64,000 nucleotides of DNA from an uncultured Ruminiclostridium sp. (GTDB taxonomy: Bacteria; Bacillota; Clostridia; Oscillospirales; Ruminococcaceae). The notes beneath the pieces are model-generated. The model searched no databases. It was not told the origin of the DNA and saw nothing but the letters and a program-made list of their open reading frames with translations. The position numbers and the translations under genes are program-made. The stretch lies in NCBI GenBank assembly GCA_910588335.1, contig CAJUQV010000006.1, positions 35,749 through 99,748 on the forward strand, written 5' to 3'. This document shows, one piece after another, positions 34,238-43,523 of the stretch (positions within the stretch are counted from its first letter, which is position 1; every line of letters starts with the position of its first letter).

Positions 34238-36418
34238 CTATGCGTTTACCGCTTCTTTAATCGCCGCCGTTGTCCTCTGCGCCATTACAAGCCTGTAATA
34301 AACGCCCTTTCTCCCCATAAGCTCCGTATGGGTTCCTATTTCGGCTACCCTTCCCTTATCCAGCACAATGAGCCTATCCGCACTGCTCAATGTGGAAAGT
34401 CTGTGGGCTATGGCGATAGTGGTTCTGCCCTTGATAAGCCTGTTCAAAGCCGTCTGTATCTGCTTTTCCGTCTGAGTGTCAAGACTCGCCGTGGCTTCGT
34501 CAAGAATAAGTATCTTGGGATCCCGCAGAATCGCCCTTGCTATGGCGACCCTCTGACGCTCTCCGCCGGAAAGACTGTATCCTTTTTCACCCACATAAGT
34601 GTTATAGCCGTCGGGAAGCCTTGTCACAAAATCGTGAGCGTCGGCTATCTTCGCCGCCCTTACCACGTCCTCAAATGTGGCGTCGGGCTTTGCGTAAGCG
34701 ATGTTCTCAAAAACGGTTCCGTTAAACAAAAACGTCTCCTGAAGCACAACTCCCAGTTTCTGATGCAGGCTCTCCGCCTTGATATCCCTGAGATCAACCC
34801 CGTCAATCTTTACGGAGCCGGATGTGGGATCGTAAAGCCTCATTAAAAGATTTATCATTGTGGACTTGCCCACGCCCGAATGTCCCACTATGCCTATCAT
34901 CTCTCCCTGCTTGATATCGCAGGATATGTTTTTGAGAACCGGATTATACGCGGTATAGCCGAAGGAGACGTTCTCGAAGGTGATATCGCCCTTTATGTCC
35001 ATATTCACCGCGTTCTCGTGATCGTCAAGGTCAATCGGCTCGTCGATTATCTCAAATATTTTGCCGGCGGACACCATGGCCTGTGAAAGGGCGCGGGGAA
35101 GCTGCATAAGCCACTCCATTGGCCCGTACAGCATAGAGGCGTAGCCTGTAAACTGAACAAACTCACCGAGAGTGATTCTGAAATCCAAAACCATTGACGC
35201 GCCAAAATAGAGCATCAGCATTTCACCTGCAGCTAATATGTACCTTAAAATGGGGTACAAAAGGTACCATGTACACTCCGCCTTGCTGTACGAATAAGCA
35301 ACCTGACCCGAAATATCGGCATAGCGCTCCGTTTCTCTTTCCTCGCTGCCGTAGCTTTTTACTACCCTTTGTCCCGAAATTATATCGTTGAGATACTTTG
35401 AAGAGTTGCAGACCTTTCTCCACCATCTCCCGTAAAGCGCATTTATCTTCCTCATGATTTTCTGGGCAAGAATCGCCGCCACGGGCATGGGCACCAGAAC
35501 CAACAGAGCAAGTCTCCAGTTTACGGAGAGCGCTATTACCGAAATGGTAACCAGCGCCACAACGTTGAGGATCATCGCCTTTCCCTGTCCGGTCAGAAAG
35601 TTCTTCAAAGCGTTTGCGTCGTCGCTTACCCTTCTTATAATATCTCCCGAAGTTCTTCTGGCAAAAGAGCGCATGGAAATCATCTGTATTTTGTCAAAAA
35701 GCTCCTTACGCAGGTCTCTTATGAAATTTACCGAAAGCCTTACGTCGATTTTCCAGCGAAAGCCGTCCACAAGCGAAGTCAGCACCGACAGTCCGATAAT
35801 AACGGCGGCGATGGTGAAAAACAGCTCCATATCCGGCGTATCTCCCTTGTTAACCTCGTCCACCACTATCCTGTACAGCGACGGGGATACTATACTTGCC
35901 GCGTAGGAAACGATGGACATTATTACGCTGGCAAAAAAATACTTCTTATAGCTCATAAGCCTACTTACAAGCCGCCTTGCCACGCCCGCGTGCTTTATGC
36001 AGAAGGGACATTCCGCTCCCTCGGTGGGAAGCTTTACGCCGCACTTGGGGCAGTTTGCCTCCGGCGCGTCGCTTTTTTCGGAAAACACTCCCGTCTTGGC
36101 ATAGAAATCCAGTATCTTTGCTAGCTCCGCAAAACGTATAAAATGGGTCTGCGTGAAGCAGCAGAACATCTGCCACTTGCTGTTTTCCCTCAGCCGACCC
36201 CTTATCATGGAGCAGCCCGACTGTCGGAATACCTCGAAGCTGTAATACTTCTTTATCTCGAATGTGCTTTCGAGTCCTTCCGCGCCGTAAATATAAATTT
36301 TTTCCCTGTCCGCGCAAAGGTGCCCCTCCGTCAGCTCCCCTTTTTCCGTAAGGTCAAAGGGGAGGCTGAAGGTTATCTCCTCCGGGCAGCCTTTGGGAAT
36401 TGATGTTTTCAGATTCAT
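34238..36418 (-). CDS. ABC transporter half with N-terminal zinc ribbon (partner 2)
   Basis: 726 residues. The first 125 residues are a beta-rich PH-like region, then a zinc ribbon CPKCGVKLPTEGAECPFC (about 136-153). Next comes a six-helix exporter-type membrane domain (about 170-470), then the ATPase with GHSGVGKST, signature LSGGERQRVAIARA, Walker B ILILDEATASLD and H-loop AIAHRLST, all intact. It forms an operon with a DUF1854 gene and a second ABC half of the same layout, so a heterodimeric exporter is likely. DUF1854-linked ABC pairs have been annotated elsewhere as cyanophycin-metabolism associated; nothing here supports that substrate. Confidence 0.88.
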   Translation of the reverse strand: MNLKTSIPKGCPEEITFSLPFDLTEKGELTEGHLCADREKIYIYGAEGLESTFEIKKYYSFEVFRQSGCSMIRGRLRENSKWQMFCCFTQTHFIRFAELAKILDFYAKTGVFSEKSDAPEANCPKCGVKLPTEGAECPFCIKHAGVARRLVSRLMSYKKYFFASVIMSIVSYAASIVSPSLYRIVVDEVNKGDTPDMELFFTIAAVIIGLSVLTSLVDGFRWKIDVRLSVNFIRDLRKELFDKIQMISMRSFARRTSGDIIRRVSDDANALKNFLTGQGKAMILNVVALVTISVIALSVNWRLALLVLVPMPVAAILAQKIMRKINALYGRWWRKVCNSSKYLNDIISGQRVVKSYGSEERETERYADISGQVAYSYSKAECTWYLLYPILRYILAAGEMLMLYFGASMVLDFRITLGEFVQFTGYASMLYGPMEWLMQLPRALSQAMVSAGKIFEIIDEPIDLDDHENAVNMDIKGDITFENVSFGYTAYNPVLKNISCDIKQGEMIGIVGHSGVGKSTMINLLMRLYDPTSGSVKIDGVDLRDIKAESLHQKLGVVLQETFLFNGTVFENIAYAKPDATFEDVVRAAKIADAHDFVTRLPDGYNTYVGEKGYSLSGGERQRVAIARAILRDPKILILDEATASLDTQTEKQIQTALNRLIKGRTTIAIAHRLSTLSSADRLIVLDKGRVAEIGTHTELMGRKGVYYRLVMAQRTTAAIKEAVNA

Positions 36419-36442
36419 ATATTATATTACCTCTTATTTTCA

Positions 36443-36976
36443 TTAAACAAACAGCTCCAGCTTTCTGTAGCTCTGCCTGTCGATTTTGTCAAGGTCGGGT
36501 ATCTGATACTTGTTGCCGTCGGAATCTGTGACGGTGAGAATTCCGCTGTTGTTTATGCGAAAATTTGTCCACCAGTCGTTGACGGCGATTTTCTTGTGAC
36601 CCGCGGTAGTCTCAGCGTCCACAAAAAGGTACCCCATTCTGTTGTCCTTAATTGAATGGATTTTAGTTATAAGCGGGATATAATAGCGGAAATTAAGGTA
36701 CTCGGTGCAAAGCTGTCTCTGCTCCTCGCTCATTTCCTTAAGATCCTTTATAACGCCTATTTCTATCCATTCCTCTTCGTTGTTGCGGAATGCCACGCTT
36801 ATGTAGGTATCAAGGCAGTAAAAGGGCTGCAATCTTGTAAGGCTTATTTCCTCGTAATTGTCTCCCTTATACTCAAGATACAGATACCCGCTGTCCCTGC
36901 GGGTGAATTTCAGCTCCTTAACGTCTAAAATTCTCAGAGTATCTATCGAGAAATCGTCAATTTTATATTCGTTCAT
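36443..36976 (-). CDS. DUF1854 family protein
   Basis: A 177-residue soluble protein with the DUF1854 pattern: ELKFTRRDSGYLYLEYKGD near the start, RLQPFYCLDTYISVAFRNN, IGVIKDL followed by EYLNFRYYIPLITKIHSIKD, GYLFVDAETTAGHKKIAVND and a final DSDGNKYQIPDLDKIDRQSY. The family is regularly found beside ABC exporters and is thought to be an accessory domain. Here it lies exactly between the two ABC halves, 14 bp after one and 24 bp before the other, so the three are surely co-expressed. Its biochemical role is unknown. Confidence 0.85.
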   Translation of the reverse strand: MNEYKIDDFSIDTLRILDVKELKFTRRDSGYLYLEYKGDNYEEISLTRLQPFYCLDTYISVAFRNNEEEWIEIGVIKDLKEMSEEQRQLCTEYLNFRYYIPLITKIHSIKDNRMGYLFVDAETTAGHKKIAVNDWWTNFRINNSGILTVTDSDGNKYQIPDLDKIDRQSYRKLELFV

Positions 36977-36990
36977 AATTACCGTTCCTT

Positions 36991-39267
36991 TCAGTCCATA
37001 GAGATGGTTTTAAGCGCCTCCGCCTGTAAGCGGTAAAGCTCAAAATACTTTCCTTTAAGGCGTATAAGCTCGTCATGAGTACCCCTTTCCTTAACCTCGC
37101 CGTTTTCGATAACGCAGAGAGTGTCCGCTTCGCGGAGGGTGGAAAGTCTGTGAGCTATGGCTATTACCGTTCTGCCCTTTTTAAGGTTGTCTATGGCGTT
37201 TTGAATCTTTCTTTCGGTGCGGGTGTCCATGGAAGCCGTCGCTTCGTCCAGAATAAGTATGTTGGGCTTCTGGATAAGGGCGCGTGCTATGGAAATGCGC
37301 TGTCTTTCACCGCCGGACAGGTCGGCGCCGCCGCTTCCTATTGTGGTGTCATAGCCTTCCGGAAGCTTAAGTATGAAGTCGTGGGCGTTTGCATTCTTTG
37401 CCGCTTCGACAACCTCCTCCATTGTGGCGTCGGGTCTGGCGTAGCGTATGTTGTCCGCCACGGTGCCCATAAAGATATATGTTTCCTGAGACACTATGCC
37501 TATGCTTTTTCTGAGATCCTCAAAGGCTATATCCCTTACGTTTATCCCGTCTATGGAAATATTTCCGTTGGTGGGGTCAAAAAGTCTTGATATAAGGTTG
37601 ATTATGGTGGATTTTCCCGCCCCGGTCTTGCCCACTATGCCGTAAAACTGACCTGCCTTTATATCTAAGCTTATGTCCTTCAGCACAGGCACTCCCGCCT
37701 CGTACTCAAAGCTGACGTTTTTAAGGGAAATATCCCCTTTTAAGCCCACTTCTCCGATTTTCGCGGGATTCTGCGGGGGCTTTACGGTGGGAACGCTGTC
37801 TATTATCTCAAAAATACGGGAAGCCGCGTCAAGACAGCGGGAAACGTCGTCCCCTGCCCAGATAAGAAAATAAATGGGATCCGCCATCATTCCGAAATAA
37901 CCGGTAAGCAACATAAGCTCACCCAAACCGATCTGTCCCGTAACCACAAGGTAATATCCAAACACGGTAAGAATCGCCCCGCCTATTGTGAACACAGCAT
38001 TCTGCATAAATTCAAAGCTGGATCCTCTCATACGCGCGGCAAATTCCGCCTGACGGACGGTGTTTACGTTTTTTCCGAATCTTTCCTTCTCCTGCTCCTC
38101 ACGGGCGAAAGCCTTTATAACACGGTGTCCGTTTACCGAGTCGTTAAGGTTGGAGTTCATTTTACGGTTGGACAGGTTTATTCCTCTCCAAAGTCTGCGC
38201 TGTCCCCGGATAAAAAATCCTTCGCTGAATATTATAAAAACAGTCATTGCCAGAACAAATACCGCAAGCAAAGGCGAAATAAGGAACATCAGCAGAAGCA
38301 TGGAGCCTAACTTTACCACGCATACCACAAAGCTCGGCATTATATTGGCGAAAATTTCGCTCACCTCTCCCGCGTCGCGGTCAACTCTGGTCATAAGGGA
38401 ACCGGTCTGCTTGGAAGTAAAGAATGGCAGCGAAAGCCTTTCCATGGAAGTAAACACTTTTGTCCTCAGCTTGTGCATTACCTTGCAGTTGGCTTTTGTG
38501 AACACCACGCCGTACACAAGCTGGAATACCTCCGATATAAGCCTGAAGCCCGCCATCATAAGAATAGCGAACAAAACGTTTCCGAAAAACTCTCCCGCCG
38601 CGTCAAGCACCTTGTCGTACAAGAACGCGGTTCCGAAGTAGGGCGAAACCACACCCAACAGCGCCGAAAGCACCATCAGCACAAAAATTACCGTAACCTG
38701 CGCCTTATACTCGCCGAAAAGCCCCAGAAGCCTTTTGAAAATGGACGATCGCTTGACGCAGTAGGGACAGAATTTTCTGTTGGGATCGGGGTATTTCTGC
38801 CCGCACTTTGGGCAATATGGACTATTTTCCGCCAGAGGTGTATCGTCTATCTCCTCTTTTTTCACCGTCATATTGTAGCGGCGGCTGAACTGCTCCGTTT
38901 TTTCGGAAAAGCCCGAAGAAAAGCGGCTGATACAAACCTTTTCCTCATTTTCCCCCTCGCCGAATTTTCCCATAAGGCGGCAGGTATGGCGGTAGCGGTC
39001 AACGTACAGCTCTTTCAGCTCGGTCATTTTGTATTCCTTATACTCCTTGAACTCGAACTCGTTTCTGTAATTCTTCTTTTCGCGGATCATTCTGTCATAG
39101 CCGCTCACCGAATAGAGAGCTTCGCTGTCGAAAACCAGATATGTATCGTAATACAGCCCCTCGTTGTTCATATCGCACTTCAGGCAGTAAAGAAGCTTTT
39201 CGTCGTCAACGCCTCTGGCGCTGAGCGCTTCTCCCACGCCCTCCGTCAATGTGTCGAAATACTTCAT
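36991..39267 (-). CDS. ABC transporter half with N-terminal zinc ribbon (partner 1)
   Basis: 758 residues, first gene of the three-gene exporter operon. An N-terminal beta-rich, PH-like region (about 1-145) is followed by the zinc ribbon CPKCGQKYPDPNRKFCPYC (about 152-170), a six-helix membrane domain (about 185-480) and an ATPase with GKTGAGKST, LSGGERQRISIARA, ILILDEATASMD and AIAHRLSTL. All catalytic motifs are intact in both halves, so the pair is not of the one-dead-site type. The start is 24 residues from the beginning of a lone hydrophilic segment; no signal is expected. Confidence 0.88.
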   Translation of the reverse strand: MKYFDTLTEGVGEALSARGVDDEKLLYCLKCDMNNEGLYYDTYLVFDSEALYSVSGYDRMIREKKNYRNEFEFKEYKEYKMTELKELYVDRYRHTCRLMGKFGEGENEEKVCISRFSSGFSEKTEQFSRRYNMTVKKEEIDDTPLAENSPYCPKCGQKYPDPNRKFCPYCVKRSSIFKRLLGLFGEYKAQVTVIFVLMVLSALLGVVSPYFGTAFLYDKVLDAAGEFFGNVLFAILMMAGFRLISEVFQLVYGVVFTKANCKVMHKLRTKVFTSMERLSLPFFTSKQTGSLMTRVDRDAGEVSEIFANIMPSFVVCVVKLGSMLLLMFLISPLLAVFVLAMTVFIIFSEGFFIRGQRRLWRGINLSNRKMNSNLNDSVNGHRVIKAFAREEQEKERFGKNVNTVRQAEFAARMRGSSFEFMQNAVFTIGGAILTVFGYYLVVTGQIGLGELMLLTGYFGMMADPIYFLIWAGDDVSRCLDAASRIFEIIDSVPTVKPPQNPAKIGEVGLKGDISLKNVSFEYEAGVPVLKDISLDIKAGQFYGIVGKTGAGKSTIINLISRLFDPTNGNISIDGINVRDIAFEDLRKSIGIVSQETYIFMGTVADNIRYARPDATMEEVVEAAKNANAHDFILKLPEGYDTTIGSGGADLSGGERQRISIARALIQKPNILILDEATASMDTRTERKIQNAIDNLKKGRTVIAIAHRLSTLREADTLCVIENGEVKERGTHDELIRLKGKYFELYRLQAEALKTISMD

Positions 39268-39375
39268 TATTTATAATTTCCTCCTGTTTTGGGAGCACTG
39301 TCTCGACTTCGGCGGCCGGCTTTTTGCTTAACACAGCGCTGTTTTATCCCGAACGGTTCAGTCTCCCGAGCATAC

Positions 39376-39407
39376 AAAAAGCACAGCCGCAAAAAACGCG
39401 GCTATGC
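39376..39407 (-). terminator. Terminator after trpS
   Basis: On the minus strand GCATAGCCGC pairs with GCGGCTGTGC around a T-rich loop, followed by TTTTTG. Confidence 0.8.
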
Positions 39408-39461
39408 CCGAAGATTTACGCTTATTTAGGCAGTACCTATCGCCCTCTGAGCACGAAAAAT

Positions 39462-40463
39462 TCAGAGGTCAATAAAGCCCACCTTTTTATTTACCTTGCG
39501 CAGGGTACGGCGCGACACGGCGAAGGCCTTTTCAGCCCCCTCCTTCATACAGCGCTCAAGATACGCCTTATCGGCTGTGATCTTTTTATATTCCTCACGC
39601 ATAGGCATAAGCGAATCGGCAACCGCTTCTCCCACGGCCGCCTTAAAATCTCCGTAGCCTTTTCCTTCAAATTCTTTTTCGATTTCCTCAAATGTCTTTT
39701 CGGTCACGGCGCCGTAAATCGACATAAGGTTCTCGATACCTTCTTTTCCCTCTCCTCTTCTTACCTCGCGTCCGCTGTCGGTCACCGCGCGCTTAAACTT
39801 ACGCATAATAGTGTCACGGTCATCTAAAACGGTAACTGTCGCGTTTGGATTTTCGTCCGACTTGGACATTTTTTTCGTGGGATCGGCCAGAGACATGATC
39901 TTTTCCACGGACTTGGTAATATAGGGTTCGGGTACGGTAAAGGTTTCACCGTAAAGATTGTTGAATCTTTCGGCAATATTGCGGGTGAGCTCCAGATGCT
40001 GCTTCTGGTCAATTCCCACGGGCACAAGGTCAGCCTGATACAAAAGAATGTCGGCCGCCATCAGAACGGGATAGGTAAACAAGCCCGCATTGATGTTTTC
40101 CGGATGCTTTTGGGATTTGTCCTTGAACTGCGTCATACGGCTCAGCTCGCCGAACTGGGTATAGCAGGACAGAATCCAGCTAAGCTGCGCATGAGCGGGA
40201 TTGTGCCCCTGAACAAACACTATGGACTTGTCGGGATTTATTCCCATGGCAAGCAAAAGCGCATAGCTCTCCTTAATCTGAGCGCGAAGCTTCGCGGGAT
40301 CCTGTCTTACGGTGATGGAGTGAAGATCCACTATGCTGTAAGCGCAGTCGTACTCCTCCTGTAACTTGTGCCAATTTCTGAGCGCTCCCAGATAATTTCC
40401 CAGATGAGGTGTATTTGTAGGCTGAATTCCGCTGAATATGCGTTTTTTTCTTGTTTCTTCCAT
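39462..40463 (-). CDS. trpS: Tryptophanyl-tRNA synthetase
   Basis: Class Ic synthetase charging tRNA(Trp). The 333-residue protein has the HIGH-like motif in SGIQPTNTPHLGNYLGALRN near residues 12-31, the VYILAADILLYQA-type stretch (VLMAADILLYQADLVPVGID) and the KMSKSDEN loop near residue 200. Length is standard. No T-box leader is present: only about 95 bp separate the start from an R2 element. Its regulation therefore differs from the many Firmicutes trpS genes under T-box control. Confidence 0.96.
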   Translation of the reverse strand: MEETRKKRIFSGIQPTNTPHLGNYLGALRNWHKLQEEYDCAYSIVDLHSITVRQDPAKLRAQIKESYALLLAMGINPDKSIVFVQGHNPAHAQLSWILSCYTQFGELSRMTQFKDKSQKHPENINAGLFTYPVLMAADILLYQADLVPVGIDQKQHLELTRNIAERFNNLYGETFTVPEPYITKSVEKIMSLADPTKKMSKSDENPNATVTVLDDRDTIMRKFKRAVTDSGREVRRGEGKEGIENLMSIYGAVTEKTFEEIEKEFEGKGYGDFKAAVGEAVADSLMPMREEYKKITADKAYLERCMKEGAEKAFAVSRRTLRKVNKKVGFIDL

Positions 40464-40559
40464 TGTGTCTGTCCTTTTCGATTTATTGAACGACGGCGGT
40501 AACGGCGCCGTCGGGTCAAGCTGAATTTTACATGATTTTCCTCTTTTAATAGATTTGAC

Positions 40560-40739
40560 TTAAGGCTACGCCGCACAATTATTGTCGTTCGATCGCGCCG
40601 CCGATTTTTTCGACAGATTGTATAAATTCGACGCAGACAAGCTGACGCCTGTCAAGGAGGATTTGTGCAATATGCCGGAAAAAGCGCAAGCGAGCGGACG
40701 ACAAAGGCGTTAGCCGCTAATTGCGCGGTGTTGCCTTAA
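40560..40739. repeat. R2 MITE-like element, type A (180 bp)
   Basis: Ends TTAAGGCTACGCCGCACAAT and GCGCGGTGTTGCCTTAA. It is the inverted near-copy of the element at 26286-26465. Its outer TTAA contains the stop codon of the aminotransferase gene. Confidence 0.85.
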
Positions 40740-41917
40740 TACATGGTCCTCGCGACCTTAGCCAATATTTCCACGCCCTTTTCTATCTGTTCGTCGGTGG
40801 GAGTGGAATAATTCAGTCTAAAGCTGTAAGAAATATCCTTTTCATTCATAAGGAAGGCGTTTCCGGGGACTACCGCCACCTTTTCCGCCACTGCGGCTTT
40901 GCAGAAAGCGTTCATATCACCCTTGGGCAGTGTGCCCCAAAGGAAAAGACCGCCTTCCGGCTCGGTAAAACTTATTGACATCGGCATACAAAACTTTAAG
41001 CTGTTCAGCATAAGGCTGCACTTGTTCTTGTATATGTCCCGAAGCCTTTCGAGATGCGCCTCAAAATCTGTTTCCGTAACGAATCGGTACGCCACCATCT
41101 GCGCCCAGATATTGGCGTGAACGGTGGAAGTCTGTAACGCCACCGTGGCTTTGCCGATAACATTTTTTTCAGCTATCATATAGCCTACTCTTAAGCCCGG
41201 GGACAGTACCTTTGAAAAACTTCCCGCGTAAATAACGTGTCCCCTTGTATCCATGGACTTTATATTGGGTACGTCCACTCCTAAGAAGCGCAGTTCGCCG
41301 TATGGATTATCCTCGACTATAAGCACGTTGTATTTGTACGCAAGCTCTAAAATAGCCTTTCGGCGCTCCAAAGAGGTAGTCACTCCCGTAGGATTCTGAA
41401 AATTCGGTATAACGTAAATAAAAGCGGTGCGGGGATTGTCCTTAAGGGCTTTTTCAAGCTTTTCGGGTATCATTCCGTCGTTGTCGGTCTCTACCCCCAC
41501 CAATCTGGCGTTATAAGAGCGGAAAGCGTTGAGAGAGCCTATAAATGAGTGATTCTCGCAGATTATGGCTTCACCCTCGTTGCAGAAAATTTTTGCGCAG
41601 GTTTCGATAGCCTGCTGAGCGCCGCAGGTGATTATAAGATCCTCTTCGTTCCTCCTGAAATTGCCTTTTGCTTCCATATCGTCCTTAAGCCATTCACGAA
41701 GCTTTGGATAACCTTCGGTAATGGAGTATTGCAGTGCGGCTATGGGCTCTTCGGTCAGTATCTCGTCGCTTATGCGGCGTATCTCCTCCACAGGAAAGGC
41801 TTCGGGCGCCGGATTTCCCGCCGCAAAGCTGATCACGTTGGGATCGGCGGTGGATTTAAGTATCTCCCTTATGGCGGAGGGCTGAACACCTGCTATTCTA
41901 TATGAAAAAGCGTTCAT
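40736..41917 (-). CDS. PLP-dependent aminotransferase, class I/II (2-aminoadipate/aromatic type)
   Basis: 393 residues of fold-type I. Motifs: ISFAAGNPAPEAFPVEEIRR at the N-terminus, CGAQQAIETCAKIF, YVIPNFQNPTGVTTSLERR with VEDNPYGELRF, the PLP lysine in YAGSFSKVLSPGLRVGYMIA near residue 230, and PEGGLFLWGTLP near 325. It resembles the catalytic half of MocR-like proteins and LysN-type 2-aminoadipate aminotransferases, without the GntR HTH. Substrate is unresolved. The last codons run into an R2 element: its TTAA supplies the TAA stop, so the original C-terminus may have been altered slightly. Confidence 0.87.
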   Translation of the reverse strand: MNAFSYRIAGVQPSAIREILKSTADPNVISFAAGNPAPEAFPVEEIRRISDEILTEEPIAALQYSITEGYPKLREWLKDDMEAKGNFRRNEEDLIITCGAQQAIETCAKIFCNEGEAIICENHSFIGSLNAFRSYNARLVGVETDNDGMIPEKLEKALKDNPRTAFIYVIPNFQNPTGVTTSLERRKAILELAYKYNVLIVEDNPYGELRFLGVDVPNIKSMDTRGHVIYAGSFSKVLSPGLRVGYMIAEKNVIGKATVALQTSTVHANIWAQMVAYRFVTETDFEAHLERLRDIYKNKCSLMLNSLKFCMPMSISFTEPEGGLFLWGTLPKGDMNAFCKAAVAEKVAVVPGNAFLMNEKDISYSFRLNYSTPTDEQIEKGVEILAKVARTMY

Positions 41918-41945
41918 TTTATGACTCCTTTCCTTGTGAGAAAAT

Positions 41946-42008
41946 CATACCAATCCCTTTTAAACTGATGTATTACCCACAGTTTAAAAGGGGATTAGCA
42001 TCAAACAC
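41946..42008. repeat. R1 hairpin plus partial connector
   Basis: ATACCAATCCCTTTTAAACTG and CAGTTTAAAAGGGGATT arms, then TAGCATCAAACAC, a divergent connector without its second hairpin. It lies just upstream of the aminotransferase start. Confidence 0.75.
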
Positions 42009-42136
42009 ATTTATAATATCACAAAATGATTGGAAATGCAAGGGGTTAAATGAATTTTTACAAACAAAAAATCCCTGCGAAAAAATGCTTGCAGTATTGC
42101 AGCTCGTCAATACGGCTTTGAAAAAGTCGCATTGGA

Positions 42137-42182
42137 ATCTTTAACGCATTCAGCAGCAAAATATGCCGATTCCTATTGGAAA
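42137..42182. repeat. R4 end fragment
   Basis: About 45 bp matching the inverted right half of the R4 element at 52750 (GCAAAATATGCCG, then TTCCTATTGGAA). The rest of the element is not recognisable here. A small hairpin, AAAGGTTCCG / CGGAACCTTT, follows at 42181 and may terminate the next minus-strand gene. Confidence 0.6.
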
Positions 42183-42235
42183 AGGTTCCGCCGTAAACGG
42201 AACCTTTGAGAGTTCTTCCCATCAAAAAAACATGT

Positions 42236-42334
42236 TATACCAATCTTTAATCAAGCTGCAGAGTTTATTAAAGATTGCACACTAAGCGCTAATCTTTGAT
42301 CATTATTTTTATTTGTCTATACCTTAATATTAAT
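42236..42334. repeat. R1 twin-hairpin element
   Basis: TATACCAAT, hairpin 1 (CTTTAATCAA / TTATTAAAG), connector TTGCACACTAAGCGCTAAT, imperfect hairpin 2 with TTTGTCTATA. Its right end overlaps the stop codon of the following minus-strand gene. Confidence 0.8.
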
Positions 42335-43496
42335 TGCGTGCGCTGTTTAAAATCTCCATAATGCCATTAGCCACCGCACGATCGTTGTCAAATACGATTT
42401 TAAATAGGCGCTTTAGCTCATTCTGCACATTCGGACGCTGAATCAGACTAAATGATTCAGCCACGGGGAGATAACCGGTCTGCGGTCCAACATTCAGACA
42501 AGCCCAAATTTTCCAACAAATCCCATGTGTTTCGTTGTTTCCATCTTTAATGTAGCGCGTTAAAAACAGCTCCGCCAATTTTTCGGCCGCCGCTTTCAGC
42601 TCATTCGACTCCGCAGAACTTGCTAACGAATCCACAAGTGAATACAGAAGATTGCCCTTCGACGTAAAAGCTTCAGCCGCGTGCCACCTCGCTTCTATCG
42701 GAACGCCGTTTATCCCCATCAGCTTAAACGACAATATTTCGGCGTTTTCCGACGTGACATTTGACAAATCAGCCATAATTTCATTCTCCAAAGCGTCGTG
42801 AGAGGGATCACTCAGCACAGCGTATATCCGCCTAAGCACGTCAAAATAAGTTTGCTTTCGCATGCCGTTACCCGCACAAACCGCATCATTTGCGCAATCT
42901 ACTTCACCGGTGATAACGACTACGTCCTCGTACTCGCCGCTATTTACATCGCTTACCTCGCCGCCGTAATTCATTACGGTAATCCCATCATCCGTGTAGC
43001 CGCATACGATTTTCCAACATGAAACCCACGCCATTTCATTTGGATATACACGGTGATTCGCCACCATCGCAGGGTATCCGGCGTCAATCGAATCTTTTAT
43101 GATCGTGCAAATCTCCGCGACGGTTTTGTTTTTGCAGCGAATAAACGAAAGTCCCGCAAAATCCATAATATCCGCCATAAAACCGTCGTCCCAACGCCAA
43201 CCGATCGGAATATTGGGAATTGTGTGCAAGCCAACGCTGTCATCTTCCGGGTAATCGAAGCCAAACGCCAGCCCGGATGCGGCGAGCAGGCAATGATAGA
43301 CGCTCAATTGAGTCTTACCCAGCGATTGTCCGGTGCAACCGCCGCATTTTTTGCAATAGCATCCTTTAGGCGAACACCAGTAGGGGGTATCTTCGGTATA
43401 TTTTTTTGCAGCGCATACCACGCTTGACAAAGCCGCAATGAATCCGTTAGATTCTGCATCATATGGGAACGGAAAAACGGTAAGTTGTTTTTTCAT
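42330..43496 (-). CDS. Protein of unknown function with a Cys-rich motif, possibly C39/papain-like fold
   Basis: 388 residues, no signal or membrane segment. A compact cysteine cluster CSPKGCYCKKCGGC (about residues 41-54) could bind a metal. Around it the sequence NGFIAALSSVVCAAKKYTED, LSVYHCLLAASGLAFGFDYP, and later SCWKIVCGYTDDGITVMNYG resemble the order seen in BtrH-like or C39-like cysteine-protease folds (Cys, then GY...D...V..N.G), but I cannot assign catalytic residues firmly. The C-terminal half (about 215-388) is alpha-helical. The gene stands alone and both sides are bounded by R1 elements, one of which overlaps its stop codon. Confidence 0.65.
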   Translation of the reverse strand: MKKQLTVFPFPYDAESNGFIAALSSVVCAAKKYTEDTPYWCSPKGCYCKKCGGCTGQSLGKTQLSVYHCLLAASGLAFGFDYPEDDSVGLHTIPNIPIGWRWDDGFMADIMDFAGLSFIRCKNKTVAEICTIIKDSIDAGYPAMVANHRVYPNEMAWVSCWKIVCGYTDDGITVMNYGGEVSDVNSGEYEDVVVITGEVDCANDAVCAGNGMRKQTYFDVLRRIYAVLSDPSHDALENEIMADLSNVTSENAEILSFKLMGINGVPIEARWHAAEAFTSKGNLLYSLVDSLASSAESNELKAAAEKLAELFLTRYIKDGNNETHGICWKIWACLNVGPQTGYLPVAESFSLIQRPNVQNELKRLFKIVFDNDRAVANGIMEILNSARN

Positions 43497-43523
43497 ATCG
43501 ACTCCTTTTGTATTTAATTTACT

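Noticed and set aside
40464..40560. T-box leader before trpS
   Set aside because: The space to the R2 element is under 100 bp and no T-box bulge sequence or specifier hairpin is visible.
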